This document shows positions 53,696-61,887 of a stretch of DNA of 64,000 nt, in pieces. The stretch spans positions 3,348,001-3,412,000 of the forward strand of contig NZ_CP009506.1 of NCBI RefSeq assembly GCF_000970085.1, given 5' to 3'. The position numbers were made by a program, and so were the translations under genes. The notes below the pieces were generated by a model, which ran no database searches, was not told the DNA's origin, and saw only the letters and a list, made by a program, of their open reading frames with translations. Position 1 is the stretch's first letter. Every line of letters starts with the position of its first letter. The DNA comes from Methanosarcina siciliae T4/M. Lineage in GTDB: Archaea; Halobacteriota; Methanosarcinia; Methanosarcinales; Methanosarcinaceae.

Positions 53696-54460
53696 TCAGT
53701 CCGTTATCCCGTAATGTTTCCAGGCTTCCTCAATGGTCATTGCCCGCATACCGAGCTTTCTTGCCGGAAGGATCTCGTTTTCGTAAGAGTCCCCGAGGGA
53801 CATAACACACTTGGGTTCGAGTTCGAGTTCCATCTTTTTGAGTGCGGTCATAAAGAGCCTGAGGTCGGGCTTTTTGTACCCCACGTCGGATGAGAAAATG
53901 ACAAAATCAAAGTAGTCGTAGATCCCGAGGAACCGGAGTTCAAGTTCGGAAAAGACCCGCTGCCCGTTTGAGATTATGCACTTGGGAACATTTATACAGC
54001 GCTCGATTAACTTTATGCTCTGGGGAAAAGGGCGAAGTTTCCTTATCGAAGCTGCCCTGAAGACCCTTGAGGTCTCAATTCCCAGGCTTTTTTCGTCTAT
54101 TTTCCAGATCGAGTTTTCCCGGCAGATCTCAGCAAATATCTCTTCAACCCTGACTTCCGGGTATATCTCCTGGGATTCGTCCATCCTTTCCTCTACTTTA
54201 AGCATGTACGTATCCCACAGCTTTTCCGGCTTTATTTTTACCCCGTGGTATGAAAGCCATGCACTTACGGTCTCATAAGTCTCGATCCTGTGTTCTTCGG
54301 TGTGGATATCGATAAGCGTCTGGTAGCAGTCAAAAATAACGCCCTTTACCTTGCAGCTCTCAAATGTCTCTTCCCCTGCTATGATAGGATCGGCGGGAAC
54401 GATTATAGTGCCCTCTTCGGTTTCCGGTTCATTGTTCTTTGAAATGTTCTTGCCTCCCAT
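53696..54460 (-). CDS. HAD-superfamily hydrolase (paralogue B)
   Basis: 254 residues. Motif I GVIFDCYQTLIDI, motif II CIISNGQRVF, motif III Lys in GYKKPDLRLF, motif IV MSLGDSYENEILP. It has a 35-residue N-terminal extension (rich in Glu and polar residues) that paralogue A lacks. Same orientation as paralogue A, on the other side of the importer/methyltransferase cassette. The function is a small-molecule phosphatase or dehalogenase-like hydrolase by family. Met codons inside the extension leave the exact start uncertain. Confidence 0.83.
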   Translation of the reverse strand: MGGKNISKNNEPETEEGTIIVPADPIIAGEETFESCKVKGVIFDCYQTLIDIHTEEHRIETYETVSAWLSYHGVKIKPEKLWDTYMLKVEERMDESQEIYPEVRVEEIFAEICRENSIWKIDEKSLGIETSRVFRAASIRKLRPFPQSIKLIERCINVPKCIISNGQRVFSELELRFLGIYDYFDFVIFSSDVGYKKPDLRLFMTALKKMELELEPKCVMSLGDSYENEILPARKLGMRAMTIEEAWKHYGITD

Positions 54461-54516
54461 ATCCCCTTAATAATTGTTTTCAATCCCCTTAATGTTACCC
54501 TCGGTCCCCTATTTCC

Positions 54517-54571
54517 TTTTAGAGTTCTGTTTTAGAGTTATTCTTTTCAGAGTTCTTCTTTTAGGGTTCTC
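54517..54571. repeat. Four imperfect 13-15-bp tandem units
   Basis: Units of the form TTTTAGAGTTCT(G/T) follow one another at 54517, 54530, 54544 and 54559 between the HAD gene and the kinase-like gene. The region is otherwise empty. Confidence 0.65.
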
Positions 54572-54583
54572 TCTGTTATTCCC

Positions 54584-55537
54584 TTAATTTCCTCTATTAA
54601 TCGCATTTAAACATTCAAGGGCTTCCTTTATCAGGTAGTTCCTGTATTCGCCCTGGTGAAGCCTTGCCGAACGGAGCAGCCCTATACTCATGAAGAAAGG
54701 CAAAATTCTGGTAACGTGGTAAAAGTCCTTTTCTCCGCGGCTGTACTCCCAGAGGAAGTTTCCTATATACGGCTCGGCTTTCCAGCCTCCTCCTTTGTGC
54801 AATTCGAACTCGTTTTTCAGTTCCGCAGTAAGGATTCCGAGATCCCTTACAGGATTTGCTTCATACCAGGAGCTCTCAAAATCAAGTGCATAGGGTTTTC
54901 CCCTGCAGAAAATATAATTGGAAGGGGTAACATCCCTGTGGACCATACAGCCGCACTCCCGGTCAATCCAGGAACTGTACCACCATTCTCCAAGGAGTTT
55001 GTTGAAAGTATCCCGTGTGCCGTAATCCAGTTTCAGGTGATCCAGCACGTCATGATAGTTCCTGAACTCATTTTCTTTATTATAAGCGCATGACTGTGTA
55101 TTGTCATGCAGCTGCCGGAGCATATGCGCCACTGCAGCAAGCTTTTCATAAAGGTTTTCCTCGCGTTTAAGGTACCATTTCAGTGGTTTTCCGGGTACGT
55201 GTTCGGTTACAAGGACACAATTAAAATCTTTATTTATTGCAAGAGGTTTTGCAACGTTTATTATCGAAGCTGCTTTTTTCAGGTTCCGGTATTCATTCAT
55301 CATGCCTCTGTAAGCGTTGTAAGCCTTTAGCTTCCCCGTGGGTTCGGAAAAAAATTTTGCCATTACACTGAAGTGTTCCCCTTTGAACTGATACCTGCAG
55401 ACAGTGTGAGAGGAATTGTGCTTGAAAACATTCACGCGGCACTTTTTATCGCGAATCCGGTGCCCTACAACTTCTTCAACAAGCCAGTCCCTGAATGGAT
55501 CCCCAGGATACAAAGTATTAACATGGCGATCTGCCAC
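54584..55537 (-). CDS. Kinase-like phosphotransferase (APH/choline kinase fold)
   Basis: 317 residues. The N-lobe includes VMAKFFSEPTGKLKAYN (probable ATP Lys) and MMNEYRNLKKA; the hinge-like segment reads VLVTEHVPGKPLKWYL. Catalytic loop MVHRDVTPSNYIF near residue 197 (HxDxxxxN) and metal motif ALDFESSW near 219 replace the DFG. This is the eukaryotic-like kinase/aminoglycoside phosphotransferase superfamily; the substrate (sugar, lipid headgroup or protein) is unknown. It does not match typical APH resistance enzymes closely. Only a modest GGGG-type ribosome site is seen. Confidence 0.75.
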   Translation of the reverse strand: MADRHVNTLYPGDPFRDWLVEEVVGHRIRDKKCRVNVFKHNSSHTVCRYQFKGEHFSVMAKFFSEPTGKLKAYNAYRGMMNEYRNLKKAASIINVAKPLAINKDFNCVLVTEHVPGKPLKWYLKREENLYEKLAAVAHMLRQLHDNTQSCAYNKENEFRNYHDVLDHLKLDYGTRDTFNKLLGEWWYSSWIDRECGCMVHRDVTPSNYIFCRGKPYALDFESSWYEANPVRDLGILTAELKNEFELHKGGGWKAEPYIGNFLWEYSRGEKDFYHVTRILPFFMSIGLLRSARLHQGEYRNYLIKEALECLNAINRGN

Positions 55538-55644
55538 TTCAAATTACCCCCATTTTTCAACCTCAATCTTAACAACTATACTCTTTGCCTCTCAGTTTCT
55601 CTTCCTTTTAACAGTAATGCAATGAAATACAGGCCAGCAAGCGT

Positions 55645-55708
55645 AGCACTCATGAAGTGTAGCACTCATGAAGTGTAGCACTCATGAAGTGTAGCTCTCA
55701 TGAATCGC
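55645..55708. repeat. 16-bp tandem array, three exact units plus one diverged
   Basis: AGCACTCATGAAGTGT occurs at 55645, 55661 and 55677; a diverged unit AGCTCTCATGAATCGC ends the array. Confidence 0.9.
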
Positions 55709-55763
55709 ATACTAATTATTCATGAAAATAACGCATGAAATACAGTAAATAAAAGGCAGAAAT

Positions 55764-55810
55764 AATCAAATCCTGTCATAGTAAAGCAGAGTCCGGGACA
55801 GGATTTGATT
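55764..55810. repeat. 14-bp perfect inverted repeat with 19-bp spacer
   Basis: AATCAAATCCTGTC (55764-55777) is repeated inverted as GACAGGATTTGATT (55797-55810). CCTCTTTTTG follows on the plus strand, so as RNA it could be a terminator hairpin; as DNA it could be a recombinase or regulator site. Confidence 0.8.
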
Positions 55811-56116
55811 CCTCTTTTTGAATCTTCAATACTGGTAAGAGTATACTATAGCCCGGGTATCTTATATTTTTATTGGTGTTTCGATACGGATTTTTACCTC
55901 TTCTCCTTTCTTAATCTAACTTAACGGTGAGTACCTTCCCGGAAGAACGAAGTCCTGATGTCGGGATTACATCAGAGTTCAGTAAAAAGGACTTAAAAAT
56001 CGAATGAAATCGATGAGAAGTTGCTATATTATATACCAATAAAATATTTTTGTGAAACATGACTGTATAAAGTCATTTGAGAGATTTATATAATCTTCAT
56101 CCGGATATTCGATGAG

Positions 56117-56148
56117 CCCATATCTGGATACTCCCATATCTGGATATT
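56117..56148 (+). repeat. 16-bp tandem duplication in leader of amber-containing gene
   Basis: CCCATATCTGGATACT and CCCATATCTGGATATT follow each other directly, downstream of the TATA box (56085-56092) and just before the GAGGTG ribosome site (56159-56164). Confidence 0.85.
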
Positions 56149-56169
56149 TTATTTTCAAGAGGTGTTTGC

Positions 56170-57084
56170 GTGATTAAAATCCATAATGAAATACCTGACT
56201 CCTGTAATTGGCAAATAGTTGAGGAAATTAATCGAGGATGGTCAAATGATAAGAAATATTATGTCCAAACGGCGGACGGTAGAGAATTTTTACTTCGAAT
56301 ATCAAACATATAGCAATATGAGAGAAAGAAACAGGATTTTCAAAAAATAAAACAGATTGATAATATTAACATCTTAATGTCGCATCCAGTTGATTTTGGA
56401 ATTTGTAATAGTGGTCAGTCTGTGTATTTTTTAACAACCTGGATTGAAGGGGAAGGTGCAGAAACCGTTCTTCCCGGGCTAAGCAGTAAAGAACAATACC
56501 GGTTTGGGGTTAGAGCAGGAGAAATATTGAAAATGATTCATCAAATTCCTGCCGCAAAAAATCAACTTTCCTGGTCGGAACGTTTCAACCGCAAAATAGA
56601 CAGGAATATTACTAATTATAAAGCCTGTGGAATTCATCTGAGGGGAGCAGAGAAAATCATCGGGTATATCGAACAAAATCGATATCTATTAGAAAATCGC
56701 CCCCAGTGTTTTCAACATGGTGACTATCATGCCGGGAATATGATCGTTACAAAATCCGGGGAGCTTGGGATTATTGATTTTGACAGACTTGATTCTGGTG
56801 ATCCGTGGGAGGAATTCGATCGTATTACCTGGTGCGCAGGTATAAGTACCGCATTTGCCTCGGGACGTATAAACGGATATTTCGATCATAACGTACCTGT
56901 TTTATTTTTCAGATTAATGGCTTTATATATTGCAAGCAACCAGCTTTCATCAATTCCCTGGTCAATTCCATACGGGCAGGAAGAAGTCCGTACAATGCTC
57001 AGACAAGCCGAGGATGTTTTGACATGGTATGATGGATTTGAAACATACATACCGAAATGGTATATTTCAGGCCCTCCTAAGTGA
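56170..57084 (+). CDS. Phosphotransferase (APH-like) with one in-frame TAG: possible pyrrolysine protein or pseudogene
   Basis: From GTG 56170, preceded at 5 nt by GAGGTG, the frame runs 304 codons with a single interruption, TAG at codon 48 (56311-56313). Before it the chain reads as a kinase N-lobe (NRGWSNDKKYYVQT, GREFLLRISNI); directly after it QYERKKQDFQKIKQI continues the same family pattern. Catalytic loop CFQHGDYHAGNMIV near residue 183 and LGIIDFDRLDSGDPWEEFD match aminoglycoside/macrolide phosphotransferase-like enzymes. If UAG is a stop, only the fragment from ATG 56377 could be made, lacking the ATP-binding lobe and a ribosome site. Methanosarcina can insert pyrrolysine at UAG. 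Confidence 0.7.
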
Positions 57085-57202
57085 ATATGATGAATACCTT
57101 AATTTCCTCCAAAAACATTTTTATCTGTCGGAATTTCTACGTGGATGAAGTTTCGCGAACTTGGCAGACTCATCAAAGACGGGTTATTTGCGAGTCCTAT
57201 CT

Positions 57203-57862
57203 TCATCTTTCAAAGGCAGGTCCCCCAACATCGGCTATGTTATTGTACCCGAATTCTTCCCAGTACCCTCTGTAAGGTGAGTTGCTGAGCTCAATTCTTA
57301 CTATCCACTTAGCCCATTTGTACCCGTACTTGTCTTCAGCCACAAGCTGCAGGGGAAACCCTCTTTCAGGCGGCAGGGTCACATCATTTAGTTTATATGC
57401 GAGTATGATATCGTTTTCCAGCAGATAGTCCTTATCAAGGGAAGTGGAGTACCCGTCTGCGCTGTAAAAAATAACCGTTGTTGCATTGTCCATAACCCCT
57501 ACTTCGTCAAAGATCTCAGCTATCTTAACTCCTGTCCATTTTGCATTAAAGCTCCAGCCTTCCACACAGTTAAGGTCAACGACTTTGGAAGTTTGAGGTA
57601 ACCCGGTTATTTCTTCATAGGTAAAATTCCGGGGGTTTTCCACAAGCCCGTCAACCTGCAGCCTGCAATTCTCCCTGTCAATATACTGGGTGCCCTTGAT
57701 GGCGTTGTTGCGCTGCTGTGCAATAGGAGTTAACTGCTGCCCCTGATAAGAAAGCGTTTCTGTCTGGTTGTCATAGACTCCCGTACCTCCTCTGTCGGAT
57801 ACACAGCCTGAAAAGGCTGTAAATACAACTGAAAATATCAGAAGTGAATGGATCGGTTTCAT
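57203..57862 (-). CDS. Molybdopterin-dependent oxidoreductase (sulfite oxidase/YedY-like) lipoprotein
   Basis: 219 residues. Lipoprotein signal with lipobox FSGC (Cys20), so it is anchored outside the cell membrane. The PF00174-type Moco domain covers most of the rest: LQVDGLVENPRNFTYEEI, the Moco-ligating Cys99 in VVDLNCVEGW, WTGVKIAEIF, YSADGYSTSL, and GFPLQLVAEDKYGYKWAKWI. The C-terminal dimer domain of true sulfite oxidases is absent, as in YedY/MsrP. No partner membrane heme protein is adjacent. The physiological substrate is unknown. Confidence 0.85.
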   Translation of the reverse strand: MKPIHSLLIFSVVFTAFSGCVSDRGGTGVYDNQTETLSYQGQQLTPIAQQRNNAIKGTQYIDRENCRLQVDGLVENPRNFTYEEITGLPQTSKVVDLNCVEGWSFNAKWTGVKIAEIFDEVGVMDNATTVIFYSADGYSTSLDKDYLLENDIILAYKLNDVTLPPERGFPLQLVAEDKYGYKWAKWIVRIELSNSPYRGYWEEFGYNNIADVGGPAFER

Positions 57863-58248
57863 GTATTTGCCCTGCCTCCCTCAATTCTCCCTCGACCCTT
57901 TTCCTTACTACTTCCTCTTTTTTACGATTCCTTCCTCAAATATGCTAAATATCAATCTCACCTGAATAAATGAATGTCTGAAAAAGAAATTAATGGAGTT
58001 GTAACCCTATAAAGCAGAAGCAACAATGTGGGTAACTGATAGAAAAGATAAATCAATCAGGACTTATGCGGTTGAACTGAGAAATCAATAGCATTTAGCT
58101 CCCAACGGCCTAAAATGTAAATTTAATCTGCAGTGTTTGCCGAACATGGTTTTGTATCTAATGCGCGTAAATCCTGCCATAAATCCTACCATTATTCTTT
58201 TTGCTTTGTTTGCACATGCTTATGCATGTTCAGGCAATGAGGTGCGGT
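57863..58248. other. Intergenic region downstream of the protease-like gene
   Basis: 386 bp without a convincing gene, repeat or hairpin. A 60-codon plus-strand frame (58201-58383) overlaps the 3' end of the protease gene and lacks a ribosome site. Confidence 0.4.
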
Positions 58249-59307
58249 TTAGTTGATTACTTGCTCGGCTACCTCTACCTTCAGCAGTGCCCGGACATTT
58301 TCAATCTGGTTAGCAATAGTTACTGTACTGGAACCTGCAAACAGCAGCCCAACAGCTACATTATCCAGCGTCGTTATCAGTGAACCCGAATCACCGCCTT
58401 CGCTCATTGAGGTGGTTATGATCTGGTCTTTAAACCGTGCAACCTTGTCTTGACCATAATTGATATCCACAGTTGCATTGACTGCTGTGATCCTGCCTGT
58501 GGTAAAGGCTGTGGTGCGCCCGGTTTTTTTCACAAGATCCCCTACCTTTACGAAATTTTTCTGCTTCCACCCCCGTACTTCTCCGCTCCAGTAAATTTCC
58601 CGGTCGATATTACTGAACTCCGCGAGCGCAAGTGCGCAGTCCACAGTGTTGTTCTGGGATTCTCTGGGCTCCGAAAAATCGATGGGTACAAATCTGAACA
58701 GCGTACCTATTCTGTCCTCCGGATCTTTCCCTCCATCAAATGCTCCGGGTTGCAGCACCGCATCTCCGATCTGTCCTGCATTAGAGGCTGCAAGTACATG
58801 GTTATTGCTGAGAATGTAGTATTTGGGCGGCATGCCAATCCCGTGTACTGGCGGGCTGACCTTACCTCCAGGCAGGATATCGTAAACACCTGTAGCGATG
58901 GTACCTGCTGTGATATCTTTATGTCCCACGCTGTATCCTCCTTTAGCCGGACGGACGCGGTTATTCAATGCCAGTGGTGAGAAAGCTTCCGATTTTGGTT
59001 CACCTCCTGCCATGGGTATGCCTATCGCCATCACATCTGTTTTGTGCCCTCCCAGTTCTTCAGGTATTATAGCTCCTGCAGGCAGCATTGATTTTTCAAG
59101 TTTTTGTGTGACCAGTACTATCAGAGCAGATTCGCCTGTAGGTTTTCCATCCGTCACCTTGGCACCGACTGCCATACCTACTACGTTGGGAAGTATCTTA
59201 TCCGGATGCAGGAATTTGTCAACTTCAGCCCTATGCGCTACCAAAGTAGCTTCCGCATCCTTCTCTTTTATCATCCATATATTTGCCGATTCCACTTTCT
59301 TTGCCAT
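58249..59307 (-). CDS. Trypsin-like serine protease, Nal1-like
   Basis: 352 residues from ATG 59307 (GGAGTGGGG upstream; an ATG 7 codons earlier is weaker). Residues about 20-95 form a small alpha/beta domain (LPNVVGMAVGAKV, ALIVLVTQKLEKSMLPAGAI, IPEELGGHKTDVMAIG). A trypsin-like domain follows: His in YILSNNHVLAAS (about 169), Asp in NTVDCALALAEF, Ser in SEGGDSGSLI (about 306). No signal peptide, so it should be cytoplasmic. The layout resembles bacterial and archaeal Nal1/S1-type peptidases of unknown substrate. A small upstream gene encodes a stand-alone relative of its N-terminal domain. Confidence 0.8.
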   Translation of the reverse strand: MAKKVESANIWMIKEKDAEATLVAHRAEVDKFLHPDKILPNVVGMAVGAKVTDGKPTGESALIVLVTQKLEKSMLPAGAIIPEELGGHKTDVMAIGIPMAGGEPKSEAFSPLALNNRVRPAKGGYSVGHKDITAGTIATGVYDILPGGKVSPPVHGIGMPPKYYILSNNHVLAASNAGQIGDAVLQPGAFDGGKDPEDRIGTLFRFVPIDFSEPRESQNNTVDCALALAEFSNIDREIYWSGEVRGWKQKNFVKVGDLVKKTGRTTAFTTGRITAVNATVDINYGQDKVARFKDQIITTSMSEGGDSGSLITTLDNVAVGLLFAGSSTVTIANQIENVRALLKVEVAEQVIN

Positions 59308-59430
59308 AATTTTTCCCCACTCCGACATAATTTCAATTAATAATAAAAATCGATTTGATATTAGTCGCTTCGCTATCTTTATTGATAAATTATTATGAAC
59401 TGCTACTCAACGATGTTCCAGTTCCTGACA

Positions 59431-59520
59431 TCCACTACCCGGTGTACTCCATCCCCCACTACCTGGCGTACACCGTCCTCAATACTTTATGACACTATCC
59501 TTACTACTTGGTGTACGCCG
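59431..59520. repeat. Three copies of a ~20-bp repeat between protease and small homologue
   Basis: Copies of CCACTACC(C/T)GG(T/C)GTAC(T/A)CC-type sequence occur at about 59432-59450, 59457-59474 and 59502-59519 (last with TACTTGGTGTACGCC). The last overlaps the final codons and stop of the small gene, so the gene's 3' end may have been duplicated downstream. Confidence 0.65.
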
Positions 59521-59731
59521 TCAGGTCACCAATCTCTTCGACCTCTACTTCATATCCTTCAAGTGTTTTCGGTATTTTTTCTTCGGGACAGAGTGAGGAA
59601 TCCAAAACCTTATGTGTAACTCCCACGAAAATCACATCCTTTTCATTTTTTTTACCAGTCCAAACACCCTTGACATTGGGCAGATCCATCAATTTGACCT
59701 CGTACTTTCCCCTCACATCCTCAATGTCCAT
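59504..59731 (-). CDS. 75-residue stand-alone copy of the protease N-terminal domain
   Basis: Reads MDIEDVRGKYEVKLMDLPNV, KGVWTGKK, then VIFVGVTHKVLDSSLCPEEK and IPKTLEGYEVEVEEIGDL. This follows the N-terminal domain of the neighbouring protease (LPNVVGMAVGAKV / ALIVLVTQKLEKSMLP / IPEELGGHKTDVMAIG) strand for strand. GGAGATATAA precedes the ATG. It lies 196 bp upstream of the protease on the same strand. Free prodomain-like proteins can act as inhibitors or chaperones of their protease; that is an inference. The gene ends TAG TAA (tandem stops). Confidence 0.65.
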   Translation of the reverse strand: MDIEDVRGKYEVKLMDLPNVKGVWTGKKNEKDVIFVGVTHKVLDSSLCPEEKIPKTLEGYEVEVEEIGDLTAYTK

Positions 59732-60435
59732 TTATATCTCCTATGGTAATTTGTTATGTAGTATCCGACCCGTTAACCTGTTTAGATTAAAGCACTGTTA
59801 AGCACTGTTGTAAGCACTGTTGTGCTGTACTGTAATAATAGCACAGTGAAGCACTGTTGTGCTGTACTGTAATAATAGCACAGTGTTATTATTTATCGAT
59901 CCTGTCGATATCCAGATTAACCGGTTAGCCAGATTCCCTTTGAAATCTTTCATCACATCCTTCAGGTAATCTGTATAAAAACAGCTAAGGAAGAATACAC
60001 TTGCCCTTCAGGATCTATGGGTTCTTGATTTCCAGTACAAACTCGGGTATAACATTAATTTCCCAAATACTCCTCTTAGAGATTTTCGGCACACAATGGT
60101 ATTTATCACAACACCTCTTGGTGATCAAACAGCGTTACTGAAATACTATTATTAATTCAATATATAATTATCATTTTTTATATTTGTTTTTAAATATATT
60201 CTGCTGAATCCTATGTAATAAATCAAATTGTTAGTGATCACATACTCTAAATGAGTTGTCTGACAATTCAGTTATAGAGTAAAAAGATGACAAAAAGAGA
60301 GTATTTAAGACATTTAATTTAAAAAGGAAGATTTGTTTATTACTATTTGTTTATTACTGATAGGAATTGTCGGACAGCTTCTTAAGGGGTATTCGTGCCC
60401 TTCTTATACAAAGGTAAAAAAAGCCTGAATTGTTT
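59732..60435. other. Intergenic region with 37-bp tandem repeat
   Basis: A 704-bp region without a protein gene. It contains the tandem repeat at 59812-59885 and further AGCACTGTT units just before, a short duplication of TTTGTTTATTAC near 60332-60357, and the ahbC terminator at its right end. Confidence 0.5.
59789..59885. repeat. 37-bp perfect tandem repeat with preceding partial units
   Basis: Two identical 37-bp copies (59812-59848 and 59849-59885) each start AAGCACTGTTGTGCTG and end AATAGCACAGTG. Each copy is itself an imperfect inverted repeat (CACTGTTGTGCT against AGCACAGTG). Two 10-bp partial units (AAGCACTGTT) precede at about 59790 and 59800. Confidence 0.88.
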
Positions 60436-60441
60436 TCAGGC
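60416..60441 (-). terminator. Intrinsic terminator of ahbC overlapping its stop codon
   Basis: On the minus strand GCCTGAA-AACAA-TTCAGGC forms a 7-bp stem followed by seven Ts. The TGA stop lies within the first arm. Confidence 0.75.
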
Positions 60442-61635
60442 TTCGTCGTATCCTATTTCTTCTTTTGTGAGGTAGCAGGCAGGGTCGTCTGCCCAGATGT
60501 TTCCGTATACGGCTTCGGCTCGAACCCGGAAGTTTCCGTTGCAGACGTCGAACCATTTGCATTTTGCGCAGCGGTCGGCATTAGCCTGGATAAGGGGCTT
60601 CCTGTGCTTAAGCCCTGCCATGAGCTCGTCACTCTGGTCGGTCCAGATCTCGCTGAAGGGGCGTTCCCTGATGTTTCCGAAGGAGTAGTGTCTCCAGAAC
60701 TGGTCGGCGTGCACCGAGCCGTCCCAGGACACGCAGCCAATACCTATTCCGGAAGAGTTTCCCTGGTTCATGGACAGGAGTTCGAACACTTCGGCTGCCC
60801 TTTCCGGGTTTTCTTTCAGGAGTTTGAGGTAGATGTACGGGCCGTCGCAGTGGTTGTCCACGGTCAGGACTTCTGCGGGGAAGCCTTTCTCGTGCAGGGC
60901 TTTTGTCCGTTCCATTATGAGGTCAACGGCTTTTCTGGACTCTTCAGGGGAGAGGTCTTCGTCCACCATTGTCGAACCCCTGCCGGCATAGACCAGGTGG
61001 TAGAAGCAGACCCTGGGGATGTTTTCTTCCTCGAGCAGATCGAAGATGGCAGGGATGTCCCGGACGTTCTGCTTGTTGACGGTGAAGCGGAGCCCGACCT
61101 TTATACCTTCTTCCTGGCAGTTATGCAGGCCCCTGAGGGCAGCATCAAAAGCCCCTTTCATGCCCCTGAATTTGTCATTTGTCTCCCTGACGCCGTCCAG
61201 GGAAACGCCCACATAGGAGAGGCCCACGGCTTTGAGCTTTTTTGCCAGGTCTTTATCTATGAGAGTCCCGTTTGTGGAAATTACCGCTCTCATGCCTTTT
61301 TCCCGGGCGTAGGCAGCAAGTTCGGGGAGGTCCTTTCGCATTGTAGGTTCACCCCCGGAAAAAAGCATTACAGGGGAGCCAAAAGCGGCAAGGTCATCGA
61401 TAAGGGCTTTTCCTTCTTCGGTGGAAAGCTCGTTTTTGAATTCCATGTCCTTTGCCTGGGCATAACAGTGGACGCATTTCAGATTGCATCGGCGGGTCAT
61501 GTTCCAGACCACCACCGGTTTTTTATCTTTTGAAAACTGCAGCAGGTGAGATGGAAGCCGCTTTGAGTCCCTTCCATAGCGAAGGGCGTCAGAAGGTTCC
61601 ACGGTTCCGCAGTAAAGTTTTGAGATGCCTATCAT
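60436..61635 (-). CDS. ahbC: Radical SAM enzyme AhbC (12,18-didecarboxysiroheme deacetylase)
   Basis: AhbC removes acetate side chains from didecarboxysiroheme to give iron-coproporphyrin III in the alternative (siroheme) heme pathway. The 399-residue protein has radical-SAM cysteines Cys50, Cys54 and Cys57 in TRRCNLKCVHCYAQ, the SAM motif FSGGEPTMRKDL, and C-terminal auxiliary-cluster cysteines (IGCVSWDG, CAKCKWFDVC, DPACY). The N-terminus MIGISKLYCGTVEPSDALRYG is characteristic of AhbC rather than AhbD. It ends in an intrinsic terminator; other tetrapyrrole genes lie about 1 kb upstream. Confidence 0.9.
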   Translation of the reverse strand: MIGISKLYCGTVEPSDALRYGRDSKRLPSHLLQFSKDKKPVVVWNMTRRCNLKCVHCYAQAKDMEFKNELSTEEGKALIDDLAAFGSPVMLFSGGEPTMRKDLPELAAYAREKGMRAVISTNGTLIDKDLAKKLKAVGLSYVGVSLDGVRETNDKFRGMKGAFDAALRGLHNCQEEGIKVGLRFTVNKQNVRDIPAIFDLLEEENIPRVCFYHLVYAGRGSTMVDEDLSPEESRKAVDLIMERTKALHEKGFPAEVLTVDNHCDGPYIYLKLLKENPERAAEVFELLSMNQGNSSGIGIGCVSWDGSVHADQFWRHYSFGNIRERPFSEIWTDQSDELMAGLKHRKPLIQANADRCAKCKWFDVCNGNFRVRAEAVYGNIWADDPACYLTKEEIGYDEA

Positions 61636-61887
61636 GTCGATCCGTCAAAATTGAGATTGTTTTCCAGAAATCAGTAAACAACTCGATATTGTTGCCTACT
61701 TTAACTTAGCTTTCTGATTGTTTTGTATTTGTAGAGATGGGATGATTATATGGCATTCACGATTATAAATCTAAGGTCAGAATGCCGGGACTTGAGGATA
61801 TGACCGGAAAAGCCGAATATCCGGAAGTCAACCGAGAAAAATATTCTCGATTGCATATTTTCGATTTGTAAAATTATGTAAAATTAT

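Larger units (their letters stand above)
55538..56169. other. Repeat-rich divergent intergenic region
   Basis: No gene in 632 bp. It contains a 16-bp tandem array (55645-55708), a 14-bp perfect inverted repeat (55764-55810), a TATA box TTTATATA (56085-56092) for the next gene, and a second 16-bp duplication in that gene's leader (56117-56148). Confidence 0.6.

Noticed and set aside
55645..55708. CRISPR array
   Set aside because: 16-bp units without spacers.
59789..59885. CRISPR array
   Set aside because: The 37-bp units are directly tandem without unique spacers, and no cas gene is near.
60430..61533. 367-codon open frame antisense to ahbC
   Set aside because: Shadow of a GC-rich, strongly biased gene: ahbC on the other strand has full family motifs, and the antisense frame has no ribosome site or recognisable domain.
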